Below are positions 27,526-37,330 of a stretch of DNA of 64,000 nucleotides, piece after piece. The DNA lies in assembly GCA_963809965.1 (NCBI GenBank), contig CAWELU010000055.1:33793-97792 (forward strand), in the 5' to 3' direction. The stretch comes from CAIWHR01 sp963809965. GTDB taxonomy: Bacteria > Pseudomonadota > Gammaproteobacteria > Burkholderiales > Casimicrobiaceae. The notes below the pieces were generated by a model that worked only from the letters and a program-made list of their open reading frames with translations, did not search any database and was not told the DNA's origin. The first letter of the stretch is position 1. Every line of letters begins with the position of its first letter. The position numbers were made by a program, and so were the translations under genes.

Positions 27526-28480
27526 ATGAGTGAAAAGAAATTCGCATCGCAGGCCGACCTGGTCGAAAAGAAGGTCAGCTTCGACCGCTTGTCCGACCAC
27601 GCCTACGCATACACCGCCGAGGGCGATCCCAACACCGGCATCGTCGTCGGCGACGACGCGGTGATGGTCATCGACACGCAGGCAACACCGGTGATGGCGC
27701 AGGACGTGATCCGGCGCATCCGCGAGGTGACGGACAAGCCGATCAGGTACGTGATGCTGTCGCACTACCACGCGGTCCGCGTGCTCGGCGCGAGCGGATA
27801 CAAGCCCGAGCACATCATCGCCAGCCGCGATACCTACGACCTCATCGTCGAGCGCGGCGAGGCCGACATGAAGAGCGAGATCGAGCGCTTTCCGCGGCTG
27901 TTTCGCGCCGTCGAGTCGGTGCCGGGCCTCACCTGGCCAACACTGGTATTCGAGCGCCGGATGACGCTGTGGCTCGGCAAGTTGCAGGTGGAGATCATGC
28001 AGCTCGGCCGCGGCCACACCAAGGGCGACACGGTGGTCTGGCTGCCGCAGGAGAAGATCCTCTTCTCCGGCGACCTGGTGGAGTACGACGCGACGCCCGT
28101 ATACGGGGGATGCGTATCTCACGGACTGGCCGGCGACGCTCGACGCGATCGCCGCGCTCGGTCCCGAAAAGCTGGTTCCGGGCCGGGGCGCGTCGCTGGT
28201 GTCACCGGCCCAGGTGAAAGCCGGCCTCGACGGCACGCGCGCGTTCGTCACCGAAATGTTCGCGGCAGTGAAGGAGCGGGCTGCGAGCGGCAAGGACCTG
28301 CGCAGCGTTTACAAGGAAACCTACGCCCTGCTCAAGCCGAAGTTCGGCCACTGGGTCATCTTCGATCACTGCCTGCCGTTCGACGTCACCCGGGCGTACG
28401 ACGAGGCGACGCAATACCGCGATCCGCGCATCTGGACCGCCCAACGCGACAAGGAGATGTGGGAGGCGCTCGAAGGGTGA
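27526..28480 (+). CDS. MBL-fold metallo-hydrolase with altered metal motif (frameshifted)
   Basis: About 317 residues with a metallo-beta-lactamase fold: GIVVGDDAVMVIDTQ, then SHYHAVRVLGASGY where most family members have HxHxDH, then LGRGHTKGDTVVWL and FSGDLVEYDATP. The Asp-His of the metal motif is replaced by Val-Arg, so the active site would hold one metal or a modified centre. One extra base near 28110 breaks the frame. It lies 14 bases before the FAD hydroxylase gene and likely shares its operon; it may hydrolyse a lactone or thioester in that pathway. That role is inference only. Confidence 0.75.
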
Positions 28481-28493
28481 CGCACGCGGCGCC

Positions 28494-30140
28494 ATGAAGA
28501 CCTACACCAACCCTGTCTACCCGTACGTGCGGCCGTCGGACCTCGATGCGCCCGCCGGCAAGCGGCCGGTCGTCGTCGTCGGAGCGGGACCGGTCGGTCT
28601 CGCGGCGGCGATCGACCTCGGCCAGCGCGGCATTCCCGTGGTGCTGCTCGACGACGATCGCACGGTGAGCGTCGGCTCGCGCGCCATCTGCTACGCGAAG
28701 CGCGCGCTGGAAATCCTCGACCGACTCGCCTGCGGCCAGCACGTCGTCGACAAGGGCATCGGCTGGCACGTCGGCAAGGTGTTCTTCCGCGACGAGCTCG
28801 TCTATCGCTTCGACCTGCTGCCGGAGCCCGGGCATCGGCGGCCGGCCTTCGTCAACCTGCAGCAATACTGGTTCGAGGAGTTTCTCGTCGACCGCGTGCG
28901 CGAGTTGGACGCGGTCGAGCTCCGCTGGGAAAACAAGGTCGTCGGTGTCGCCGCGCATGCCGATCGCGTCGAGGTGAGGGTCGCCACGCCCGACGGCGAC
29001 TACACGCTCGCCTGCGACTGGCTGATCGTCGCCGACGGAGCACGGAGCCCGGTGCGCCAGATGCTCGGGTTCGAGTTCGAAGGGCAGGTGTTTCATGATC
29101 GCTTCCTGATCGCCGACATCCACATGACATCCGCGTTTCCCACCGAGCGCTGGTTCTGGTTCGACCCGCCGTTTCACCCGAACCAGTCGGTGCTGCTGCA
29201 CCGGCAGGCCGACGACGTCTGGCGGGTCGATTTCCAGCTCGGTTGGGACGCGAACCCCGACGAGGAGCGCAAGCCCGAGCGGATCCTGCCGCGGCTCAAG
29301 ACAATGCTCGGCGACAAGGCGGACTTCGAGATCGAATGGGCGAGCGTCTACACGTTCCAGTGCCGCCGGATGCCGCGATTCCGGCACGGCCGCGTGATTT
29401 TTGCGGGCGATGCGGCCCACATCGTCTCGCCGTTCGGCGCCCGCGGCGCGAACAGCGGGATCCAGGACACCGACAATCTCGTCTGGAAGCTCGATTTGGT
29501 GCTAAAGGGTCACTCCCCCGACCGACTGCTCGACACCTACGATGCCGAGCGTACCTACGCGGCCGACGAGAACATCCTGAACTCGACCCGCTCGACCGAC
29601 TTCATCACCCCGAAGAGCCGCGTCTCCCGCACGTTCCGCGATGCGGTGCTGGCCCTTGCGAAGAAGCATGCGTTCGCGCGCAAGCTGGTCAACAGCGGGC
29701 GGCTGTCGGTGCCCGCCATCCTGCGCGATTCCGAGCTCAATACCGCCGATCGCGATCCGGATTTCTCCAAAGCGCCAGGCTCGATGATCCCCGGCGCGCC
29801 CGCCGCGGACGCGCCGGTGCGCGGAGCAGACGGCGAATGGCTGCTGAGCTACCTCGGCGGATCGTTCACCCTGCTGGGTTTTGCCGATGCGGTCGGGCCG
29901 CACGGCGTCGCGGCGCTTGCGCGCGAACGGATTCCCTGCAAGGTCGTGCTGGTGGGCGCCAAGCCGGTGGGCGGCGCGAGGATCGTCGACGATGTCGAAG
30001 GGCTCGCGGTGCAGCGCTACGACGCCCGACCGGGCACCGTGTACCTGCTGCGCCCGGATCAGCACGTCTGCGCGCGCTGGCGCGAGTTCGATCTGCCCAG
30101 TGTTCGTGGGGCGATCGCGCGCGCGACCTGCAACGACTGA
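28494..30140 (+). CDS. FAD-dependent aromatic hydroxylase (MhpA/PheA-type)
   Basis: A 548-residue intact flavoprotein monooxygenase. The FAD-binding GxGxxG motif is VVVGAGPVGLAAAIDLGQ, the DG motif is IVADGARSPVRQMLG and the GD motif is FAGDAAHIVSPFGARGANSG. The C-terminal thioredoxin-like domain of the phenol hydroxylase group ends near LLRPDQHVCARWREF. Its neighbours are a DUF2783 protein and homogentisate dioxygenase, so 3- or 4-hydroxyphenylacetate is the likely substrate, giving homogentisate. The exact substrate cannot be read from the sequence. Confidence 0.82.
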   Translation: MKTYTNPVYPYVRPSDLDAPAGKRPVVVVGAGPVGLAAAIDLGQRGIPVVLLDDDRTVSVGSRAICYAKRALEILDRLACGQHVVDKGIGWHVGKVFFRDELVYRFDLLPEPGHRRPAFVNLQQYWFEEFLVDRVRELDAVELRWENKVVGVAAHADRVEVRVATPDGDYTLACDWLIVADGARSPVRQMLGFEFEGQVFHDRFLIADIHMTSAFPTERWFWFDPPFHPNQSVLLHRQADDVWRVDFQLGWDANPDEERKPERILPRLKTMLGDKADFEIEWASVYTFQCRRMPRFRHGRVIFAGDAAHIVSPFGARGANSGIQDTDNLVWKLDLVLKGHSPDRLLDTYDAERTYAADENILNSTRSTDFITPKSRVSRTFRDAVLALAKKHAFARKLVNSGRLSVPAILRDSELNTADRDPDFSKAPGSMIPGAPAADAPVRGADGEWLLSYLGGSFTLLGFADAVGPHGVAALARERIPCKVVLVGAKPVGGARIVDDVEGLAVQRYDARPGTVYLLRPDQHVCARWREFDLPSVRGAIARATCND

Positions 30141-30151
30141 GGAAGCACGCC

Positions 30152-30373
30152 ATGGCCACGCTCAACACCGCATTGAACCTGACTGCGCCCGATGATTTCT
30201 ACGAGCAGCTGATCGCGACGCACCGCGGTCTCACCGACGACGAGAGTGCGCTCGTCAACGCCAAGCTCGTGCTGCTGCTCGCCAACCACATCGGCGATCC
30301 GGGTGTTCTTGCGCAGGCGATGGCCGCCGCGCGCGACGGCGTCGGAACGACCGCACAAGGAGCGACACGATGA
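30152..30373 (+). CDS. DUF2783 domain protein
   Basis: A 73-residue acidic protein (NTALNLTAPDDFYEQLI, HRGLTDDESALVNAKLVLLL, HIGDPGVLAQAM) matching DUF2783, a small family found beside FAD hydroxylases of the homogentisate and phenol type. ATG at 30152, 11 bases after the hydroxylase, and its TGA overlaps the hmgA ATG (ATGA), so it is translated with both. The function is unknown; it may be a small partner of the hydroxylase. Confidence 0.75.
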   Translation: MATLNTALNLTAPDDFYEQLIATHRGLTDDESALVNAKLVLLLANHIGDPGVLAQAMAAARDGVGTTAQGATR

Positions 30374-31500
30374 AGCACTACATTCGTTTTCCCCGCGCCG
30401 ATGGCACGCACAGCCGGCAGGCCCACGCCGATCTGCCCGACGGCACGTTCGAGCGGGAGATGGGCAAGGAGGGCTTCTTCGGTCCGGCCGCGCACTTTCA
30501 TCACAAGCATCCGCCGACCGCCTGGGACAGCTTTGCCGGCGCGTTGAATCCGCACGCCTATGACCTCAACAAGCTGCCGGCGACGGGGCCCTCGCCGTGG
30601 GACGCGACGCCGTTCATGAGCAACGGCGACGTCCAGCTCCGGCACTGGCGGACGGACCGGGCGATGGACCATCTGGTGCGCAATCAGGACGGCGACGAGC
30701 TGCTGTTCATCCACGATGGAGCCGGCGAGCTGTATTGCGATTGGGGCCGGCTCGCCTATCGCGACGGCGACTACATCGTGATTCCCCGTGGGGGCATGTG
30801 GCGCATCGAACCTTCGACACCGACGACGATGCTGCTGATCGAATGCGTCGAGGGGACGTATACGATGCCCGAAAAGGGAATCCTGGGTCCGCACGCGATC
30901 TTCGATCCGGCAATCCTCGAGGTGCCGCAGATGGATGCAGCGTTCCGCAAGCAACAGACGGACGACCCGTGGAAGGTCGTCGTCAAGCGCGTGGGCAAGC
31001 TGTCGACGATCCGCTATCCGTTCAATCCGCTCGATGCGGTGGGCTGGCATGGCGATCTGTGTGTGGTGCGCGTCAACGTGCGCGACATCCGGCCGCTGAT
31101 GAGCCATCGCTACCACCTTCCGCCGTCGGCGCACACGACCTTCGTCGGCAGGAACTTCATCGTCTGCACGTTCGCGCCACGGCCGATCGAGAGCGATCCG
31201 GGGGCGCTCAAGGTGCCTTTCTATCACAACAACGACGACTACGACGAAGTGATCTTCTATCACCGCGGCGAGTTCTTCAGCCGCGACAACATCAAGCCGG
31301 GCATGGTGACGTTCCACCCGTGCGGCTTCACGCACGGCCCCCATCCGAAGGCGTTCGCGATCGGCGCCAAACATGCGCGCAAGGAAACCGACGAGTACGC
31401 GGTGATGATCGACACGCGGTTCCCCCTCGAGGTTGCGGCGTTGCCGGAGGGCGTGGAGAACCGCGACTACGTCGATTCGTGGAAAGCGAAACCTGCGTAG
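30370..31500 (+). CDS. hmgA: Homogentisate 1,2-dioxygenase family protein
   Basis: A 376-residue intact cupin dioxygenase. The iron-ligand region reads YHNNDDYDEVIFYHRGEF, and the final histidine segment is FHPCGFTHGPHP. It opens homogentisate to maleylacetoacetate. It is shorter than the about 430-residue enzymes of Pseudomonas and mammals but matches the compact bacterial group. Downstream maleylacetoacetate isomerase and fumarylacetoacetase are not in the window. Confidence 0.85.
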   Translation: MKHYIRFPRADGTHSRQAHADLPDGTFEREMGKEGFFGPAAHFHHKHPPTAWDSFAGALNPHAYDLNKLPATGPSPWDATPFMSNGDVQLRHWRTDRAMDHLVRNQDGDELLFIHDGAGELYCDWGRLAYRDGDYIVIPRGGMWRIEPSTPTTMLLIECVEGTYTMPEKGILGPHAIFDPAILEVPQMDAAFRKQQTDDPWKVVVKRVGKLSTIRYPFNPLDAVGWHGDLCVVRVNVRDIRPLMSHRYHLPPSAHTTFVGRNFIVCTFAPRPIESDPGALKVPFYHNNDDYDEVIFYHRGEFFSRDNIKPGMVTFHPCGFTHGPHPKAFAIGAKHARKETDEYAVMIDTRFPLEVAALPEGVENRDYVDSWKAKPA

Positions 31501-31518
31501 CCACGCAAAGGGAAGGCC

Positions 31519-31914
31519 GTGCCGTACGAGGAACTGATCGGGGAGGCGCGCAAGGCGACCGTATCGTTCGCCACGTCTGCGGATTGCCATGCGGGCGTCG
31601 TCGGCGCAGCACTTCTGACCGACGATGGCCGCGTGTTTTCCGGCTGCTCGATCGATTGCTCGTGCGGGATCGGCTTCTGCGCCGAGCACGCGGCGATCGC
31701 GGAGATGCTGAAGCACCGCGCGACGCGCATCCGCGCGATCGTCGCCTCCAACGAGGATGGGCGCATCCTGCCGCCATGCGGGCGCTGCCGCGAGCTGATG
31801 TTCCAGGTCGATCATGCCAACCTCGACGCCGATGTGGTCATCCCCGGCGACCGTATCGTGAAGCTGCGCGAACTCTTGCCGTACCCTTGGCAGCACCATC
31901 GGGCGCCGGGTTAA
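31519..31914 (+). CDS. Cytidine-deaminase-like zinc protein
   Basis: A 131-residue protein with the zinc motif of the CDA family: FCAEHAAIAEM (Cys and Glu) and PPCGRCRELMF (two Cys). Length fits a homotetrameric cytidine or blasticidin-type deaminase. The GTG start at 31519 has GGGAAGG upstream. It lies 18 bases after hmgA, so it is probably in the same operon, which is unexpected for nucleoside salvage. The real substrate is open. Confidence 0.75.
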   Translation: MPYEELIGEARKATVSFATSADCHAGVVGAALLTDDGRVFSGCSIDCSCGIGFCAEHAAIAEMLKHRATRIRAIVASNEDGRILPPCGRCRELMFQVDHANLDADVVIPGDRIVKLRELLPYPWQHHRAPG

Positions 31915-31964
31915 AGGGCTCGCGCGAGATCAACCGAGAAAAGCCGTTTCATCAGGGAGTCGCG

Positions 31965-32742
31965 ATGACCTACGAAAACATCCTCGTCGAAACGAAGGGC
32001 CGCGTCGGCCTCATTCGCCTCAATCGTCCACAGCGGATGAACGCGTTGAACGACGCGCTCGCCGGCGAGCTCAAGGACGCGCTGGCAGCGCTTCGACGCC
32101 GACGGCGCGGTCGCCGCGATCGTGATCACCGGCAACGACAAGGCGTTCGCCGCCGGCGCCGACATCGGCGCGATGGCCGAGTGGGACTACCAGAAGGTCT
32201 ACGCCGACAACTACATCACGCGCGATTGGGAGCACGTGCGCCACATGCGCAAGCCGGTCATTGCCGCTGTTGCCGGCTACGCGCTCGGCGGCGGCTGCGA
32301 GCTCGCAATGGCCTGCGACCTCATCATCGCGGCGGACACGGCGAAGTTCGGCCAGCCCGAGGTCACGATCGGCACCATGCCCGGGATGGGCGGCACGCAG
32401 CGGCTGCCGCGTGCGGTCGGCAAGGCGAAGGCGATGGACTGGTGCCTGACCGGCCGGATGATCGATGCGGCGGAAGCCGAGCGGAGCGGGCTGGTCGCGC
32501 GCGTCGTTGCTGCCGACAAGGTCGAGGACGAGGCGCTGGCCGTCGCCGCGAAGATCGCGTCCTTTTCGCTGCCGGTCGTGCTGAAGATCAAGGAGGCGAT
32601 CAACCGCGCGTACGAATCCTCGCTCGCCGAAGGGCTGCTGTTCGAGCGGCGCGAGTTCCACGCCACGTTCGCGCTCGAGGACCAGAAGGAAGGAATGCGC
32701 GCGTTCGTCGAGAAGCGCAAGCCGGCATTCAGCAACCGCTGA
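31965..32742 (+). CDS. Enoyl-CoA hydratase/isomerase (frameshifted)
   Basis: About 258 residues of the crotonase family. FAAGADIGAMAEWD forms the oxyanion hole, GYALGGGCELAMACD follows, and PEVTIGTMPGMGGTQRL contains the catalytic glutamate region. One extra base near 32085 breaks the frame early in the gene. It is followed 46 bases later by paaF. It resembles short-chain enoyl-CoA hydratases; its exact substrate is not determined. Confidence 0.83.
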
Positions 32743-32788
32743 CCGATCGCTCGACCGACCGGAGCTTGCCGAGCGTAGAATCGAGCGG

Positions 32789-33587
32789 ATGAGCGAATCC
32801 ACGCCGCGAAACGGACCGCAAGACATCCTCGTCGACCGGCCGGCGCCGGGTGTGGTCCGGATCACGCTCAATCGTCCCGATGCGCGCAATGCCCTGCGCA
32901 CGCAGACGCTCGCCGAGATCGCCTCCGAGCTGACGGGCGCCGTAACCGACGACGACATTCGCGTGGTGGTGCTCACGGGCGGGCCGAGCTATTTCGCCGC
33001 GGGCGCGGATCTGCGCGAAATGGCGCCACTCGGCCCGGTCGACGTTCTGCTGCACGAGCGGCAGCGACACTGGCGCACGATCGCGACGTTTCCGAAGCCG
33101 ATCGTCGCGGCTGTCAACGGCTATGCGCTGGGTGGCGGCTGCGAGCTCGCATTGTGCGCGGACATCCTCGTCGCGGGAACCAACGCGCAATTCGGACAGC
33201 CCGAAATCAATCTCGGGATGATCCCCGGCGCCGGCGGAACGCAGCGCCTGGCGCGCGTTGCGGGCAAGGCCCTGGCGATGCAGATGGTGCTCACCGGCGC
33301 GCCGATCGACGCGCGGACGGCGCTGGCCGCCGGCATCGTGATCGAAGTGGACGAGCCGGAAAGCGCACTCGCGCGTGCGGTCGAGATCGCGACGATCATC
33401 GCGGCGAAGCCGCGCGCTGGCGGTCCGCCTGGCGAAGGAAGCAGTGCTGCGTGCCTACGAACTGCCGCTGTCCGAGGCGCTGGCCGCGGAGCGCCAGACT
33501 TTCGCGCTGCTCGCGGCGAGCCATGACCGCAACGAAGGCATCGCGGCGTTCCTCGAAAAGCGTCCGCCGCGGTTTACCGGTCGTTGA
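32789..33587 (+). CDS. paaF: 2,3-dehydroadipyl-CoA hydratase PaaF (frameshifted)
   Basis: About 265 residues. NGYALGGGCELALCADILVAG, GMIPGAGGTQRLARVAGKAL and the C-terminal block AERQTFALLAASHDRNEGIA with final RPPRFTGR match PaaF closely. PaaF hydrates 2,3-dehydroadipyl-CoA, the step missing from the main paa operon at 8-18 kb. One extra base near 33412 shifts the frame. Identification as PaaF rather than a general crotonase rests on the C-terminal block. Confidence 0.75.
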
Positions 33588-33603
33588 TTAGGGACGACCG
33601 ACC

Positions 33604-34233
33604 GTGCCGAATTGCAACACCCGCCTTGCGGATCGCATCGCTCGCTTCGTCGCGTTGGGCGCCGTTGCGCTCTTCTTCGCGGGCTGTGCATCGACGACGA
33701 TGCAGGCCACGTGGAGGGACCCCGGGTTCACGGGCGGTCCGTTCCGCCTGGTTTTCGTCCTCGGTCAAAGCGCCAGGGACGTGACGGCCCGGCGCGTGCT
33801 CGAGGATGTGCTGGTCGCGAAGATCCAGGGGGCCGGCGGCCAGGCGGTGCCGGCCTGGCGCTATCTGCCGAGCGACGCGCAGGCCGACGAGCCCACGTTC
33901 AACGCGGCCGTCGCCGCGTCAGGGGCCGACGGGATGCTGATGGTCCGTCTGCTGGGCATCGATACGCAGACCAGTTACTCGACGATGCTCATCCCGGGGC
34001 CGGGCTTCGGCTGGTACGGTTTCTATTCGGGCTGGTACGCGGTGCCGCAAGTGACCCAATACCAGATCGCGATCGTCGAAACGACACTCTTCGACGCGAA
34101 GACCCGCCGGATCGTCTGGAGCGGAACGTCGGAAACGTTCAACCCGACGAGCGTGCAGAAGGACGCGCCGGGGTTCGCCGATCTGATCGTCGCGTCACTG
34201 CAGAAAGAGGGCTTCCTCCCGGCGCCGAAATAG
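33604..34233 (+). CDS. Lipoprotein, DUF4136-like
   Basis: A 209-residue protein with a lipoprotein signal (ALFFAGCASTTMQATW; lipobox FAGC). The mature part has a TATW-like start and a Gly/Tyr-rich segment (GPGFGWYGFYSGWYAVP) before FDAKTRRIVWSGTSETF, a pattern seen in DUF4136-type outer-membrane-associated lipoproteins. Start GTG at 33604. No functional link to neighbours. Confidence 0.65.
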   Translation: MPNCNTRLADRIARFVALGAVALFFAGCASTTMQATWRDPGFTGGPFRLVFVLGQSARDVTARRVLEDVLVAKIQGAGGQAVPAWRYLPSDAQADEPTFNAAVAASGADGMLMVRLLGIDTQTSYSTMLIPGPGFGWYGFYSGWYAVPQVTQYQIAIVETTLFDAKTRRIVWSGTSETFNPTSVQKDAPGFADLIVASLQKEGFLPAPK

Positions 34234-34239
34234 CGTGCA

Positions 34240-34713
34240 TCACTGGCGCGGGGTGGTGAAGCGCATCGAGCCGGCGTCGACCTTCAGCATGAGCACGAGG
34301 TCGTTGCCGTCGAAGAGCTGTCCCGAGACATGCTGCAGTCCGTTGAGGAACTCCGCATCGCGCGAACCGGGCGGACACATGGCCCTGGTCAGCGCGATCG
34401 GCCCGAAGCTCAAAGCACTGCCGTTGAGCGTGTAACTCGCGGACCCGCGATTGCAGTCGGCACGGATGTTCGCCTTCCCGCCGGGCTGGAATTCCAGTGT
34501 ATAGCGTTCGGGTGCGTCGGGAACGATGCGCTTGTCGTCGCTCATGAGCGTGCCCTTCCACGCCCAGACGGTACCGGTCAAGAGCGCATCCCCCGCCGCG
34601 GCAAGGGGTGGAGGCGGCGCGTTGACGTAGCCCGGAAGCACCGGAGCGCGGTATTCGCTCGGAGCACACGCGGCGAGCGAGATCCAGAGAAGCAACGTGA
34701 GCGCGCGGCGCAT
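34240..34713 (-). CDS. META/HslJ-domain lipoprotein
   Basis: A 157-residue lipoprotein: signal ALTLLLWISLAAC with the lipobox cysteine near residue 16. The C-terminal META (HslJ) domain shows ADCNRGSASYTLNGSALSFG and TRAMCPPGSRDAEFLNGL. ATG at 34713 with GGAG six bases upstream. It converges with the lipoprotein gene at 33604, with six bases between the stops. Members are often envelope-stress related; the role here is unknown. Confidence 0.75.
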   Translation of the reverse strand: MRRALTLLLWISLAACAPSEYRAPVLPGYVNAPPPPLAAAGDALLTGTVWAWKGTLMSDDKRIVPDAPERYTLEFQPGGKANIRADCNRGSASYTLNGSALSFGPIALTRAMCPPGSRDAEFLNGLQHVSGQLFDGNDLVLMLKVDAGSMRFTTPRQ

Positions 34714-34977
34714 CGAAATCTCCTGCAGTGTCGGATGGGGTGTGGCGAAATCGCGACCGGCGCCGCCGCCGCGCGATTCTAGCATCGTGGGATCGCGACG
34801 TTGGAAGAGAGCTGGCTGCGCGATTCGTCGGGGTCACGCCGTTGTAACATGGCATATCTTTCGCCGCGGCCTGCGCCGCCTGAGCGAAGCATTCCCGCGA
34901 GCGTCATGCCCTTGGACGTGCAACGCATCTGCCGCCGCATCGGCGTGCCGCGGTGAGCGAGGATCCCGCACCGCCGA

Positions 34978-36187
34978 TTGCTTCGGACCCCGTCGGTGGA
35001 GCAGCCGCAGGCGTTCCGCTGCTTGTGGCGTCGCGTGAGCGCACTCGGCGTCGCGCAGATCGTTTCGTGGGGAACGTTGTTCTACAACATCGCCGTGCTC
35101 GGCGCGGCGATGCGCACCGACCTCGGATATCGGCGATTTCGCGCTGTTCGGCAGCTTCACGGCCGGCCTGCTGGTTTCCGGTATGGTGTCGCCCCTGGTC
35201 GGCAGGCAGATCGACGCCCGCGGCGGACGCCGGATCCTCGCCGGTGGATCGTTGCTCGGCGCCGCGGCGTGTGCCGCGCTTGCTGCTGCGCAGGGTCCGT
35301 TGACGTTGCTCGCGGGCTGGCTCATCGCCGGTGTCGCGATGGCCGGGTGCCTGTACGACCCCGCGTTCGCGACCCTGCACCGAATGGCGGGCACCCGGTA
35401 TCGGCGGACAGTGACCGCACTCACGCTGTTCGGCGGCTTCGCGAGCACGGTGTTCTGGCCGCTGTCGCAATACCTGCTCGATTCGCTCGGGTGGCGTGCG
35501 ACGCTTGCGATCTACGCCGGGCTGCATCTTGTCGTCTGCCTGCCGCTGCATCTGTGGAGCGTCCCCCGCACCCATGAATCTCGCGCGACGTCCGTGCCGG
35601 CCCGAGTTCCGATGGAACGGAGCAATCGCGGCGACGCGGTGTTTGCTTGGCTCGCCACGGCGCTCGCACTGGCGGCATTCATCGGTTCCGCGATGGCCGC
35701 GCATCTGATCGGGCTCCTGACGGCGACCGGTCTTTCCGCGCGCGATGCGGTGCTCGTGGGCTCGCTGATCGGTCCGATGCAGGTGGCGGGGCGGATCATG
35801 GAGTTCGCCTTCGGGCGGCACGTGCGTGCCCGTGTGGCGGGGACGCTCGCGTTCGCGCTGCTGGCGGTCTCGCTGGTTGTCTTCACGCAGGTGCGCGGTG
35901 CATGGATCGTCGCGCTGGCGTTCGCGATCCCCTATGGCTGGAGCAACGGCGTGATGACGATCGTCCGCGGCACCGTTCCGGCGGAGCTGTTCGGCACCCG
36001 CGGCTACGGCGCGTTGCTCGGCCGCCTTGCCGGGCCGCAATTCGTGCTGAAGGCGGTCGCTCCGGTGACGCTGTCGCTGCTGTTCGCGATCGATCCCGAG
36101 CGCACGCTGACGCCGTGGGTGCTCGTGCTGCTCGCGACAGTTGCGCTTGCGGCGTTTCGGCTGGCGATCCGCGCCGCAAGAAATTGA
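34978..36187 (+). CDS. MFS transporter (frameshifted)
   Basis: About 402 residues with roughly 12 hydrophobic segments. GVAQIVSWGTLFYNIAVLGA at the N terminus is typical of MFS permeases related to the oxalate/formate antiporter group. The loop VGRQIDARGGRRILAGG matches the MFS loop 2-3 signature. One extra base near 35137 breaks the frame after the first helix. The start is uncertain (TTG 34978 or GTG 34996) and no clear ribosome-binding site is present. The substrate is unknown. Confidence 0.7.
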
Positions 36188-36202
36188 CGGCTGCCGGAGA
36201 GC

Positions 36203-37327
36203 CTACTTGGCGCCCATCAGGGCGAGCAGGACGCCTCCCGCCACGACGCTTGCCACCTGCCCGGCGGCATTGGCGCCCATCGCGTGCATCAGCAGAAAAT
36301 TCTCGAAGTCCGCATCCTGCGCCACCTTGTGGACGACGCGTGCGGCCATCGGGAACGCGCTGATGCCGGCGGCGCCGATCAGCGGATTGAAGCGTCCCCG
36401 GCTCGCGAGGTTGAGCACTTTGCCGAAGACGAGTCCCGCGGCCGCATCAAGGGTGAAGGCGATGATACCGAGGACCAGAATGGCGAGTGTGCTGGGCTTC
36501 AGAAACTCGGCGCCGATCATGGTGGAGCCGATCGCAAGCCCGAGGAAAAGCGTGACGACGTTGGCAATCTCCGCCGTCGACGCCTTGGTGAGCCGCTCGA
36601 CCGCACCCGACTCCTTCATCAGGTTGCCGAGCATCAGCATGCCGATCAGCGGTGTCGCGAACGGCACCAGCGTGCCGATGAGCACGGTGACGAAGATCGG
36701 GAAGAGGATGCGCGTGCGACGGCTGATCGTGCGCTGGCTGTAGGGCATGCGGATCGCCCGCTCCTTCTGCGTCGTCAGCGCGCGCATGATCGGCGGAAGG
36801 ATGATCGGCACCAGCGCCATGTAGCTGTACGCGGCGACCGTGATCGGGCCGAGCAAATGCGGCGCCAGGATTCCGCTGACGTAGATCGACGTTGGACCGT
36901 CGATCGCGCCGATGATGCCGATCGAGGCGGCTTCCTCGCGGCTGAACCCAAGCACGAGCGCCAGGATCAGCGTGAGGAAGATTCCGAACTGGCCTGCGGC
37001 TCCCAGCAGTACCATGCGCGGATTTTCGAGCAGGGGGCCGAAGTCGGTCAGCGCCCCGATGCCGATGAAGATCAGGAGCGGGAACACCTCGTTGGCCACA
37101 CCCGCGTGGTAGAGCAGGCGCAGCATGCCATCCTCGCCGATGAGCGGCGACAGCGGGAGATTCGCCAGCAGGCAGCCTGCGCCGATCGGCACCAGCAGCA
37201 GCGGCTCGTAGTTGCGGGCGATGCCGAGGTAGAGCAGCACGCAGGCGATCGCGAGCATGATCGCCGACTGCAGGGATACGTTCGCGATCCCCTGCAGCAG
37301 CAGGTGCAGCGATTCGCCGCCAGCCAT
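36203..37327 (-). CDS. mmdB: Na+-translocating decarboxylase beta subunit
   Basis: A 374-residue integral membrane protein with about nine to eleven segments. The conserved IGAIDGPTSIYVSG (Na+ site region with Asp) and MHAMGANAAGQVASVVAGG are hallmarks of OadB/MmdB/GcdB. It couples decarboxylation of carboxybiotin to Na+ export. Last gene of a minus-strand operon A-D-C-B; it starts four bases after the biotin-protein stop. Confidence 0.9.
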   Translation of the reverse strand: MAGGESLHLLLQGIANVSLQSAIMLAIACVLLYLGIARNYEPLLLVPIGAGCLLANLPLSPLIGEDGMLRLLYHAGVANEVFPLLIFIGIGALTDFGPLLENPRMVLLGAAGQFGIFLTLILALVLGFSREEAASIGIIGAIDGPTSIYVSGILAPHLLGPITVAAYSYMALVPIILPPIMRALTTQKERAIRMPYSQRTISRRTRILFPIFVTVLIGTLVPFATPLIGMLMLGNLMKESGAVERLTKASTAEIANVVTLFLGLAIGSTMIGAEFLKPSTLAILVLGIIAFTLDAAAGLVFGKVLNLASRGRFNPLIGAAGISAFPMAARVVHKVAQDADFENFLLMHAMGANAAGQVASVVAGGVLLALMGAK

Positions 37328-37330
37328 ACC

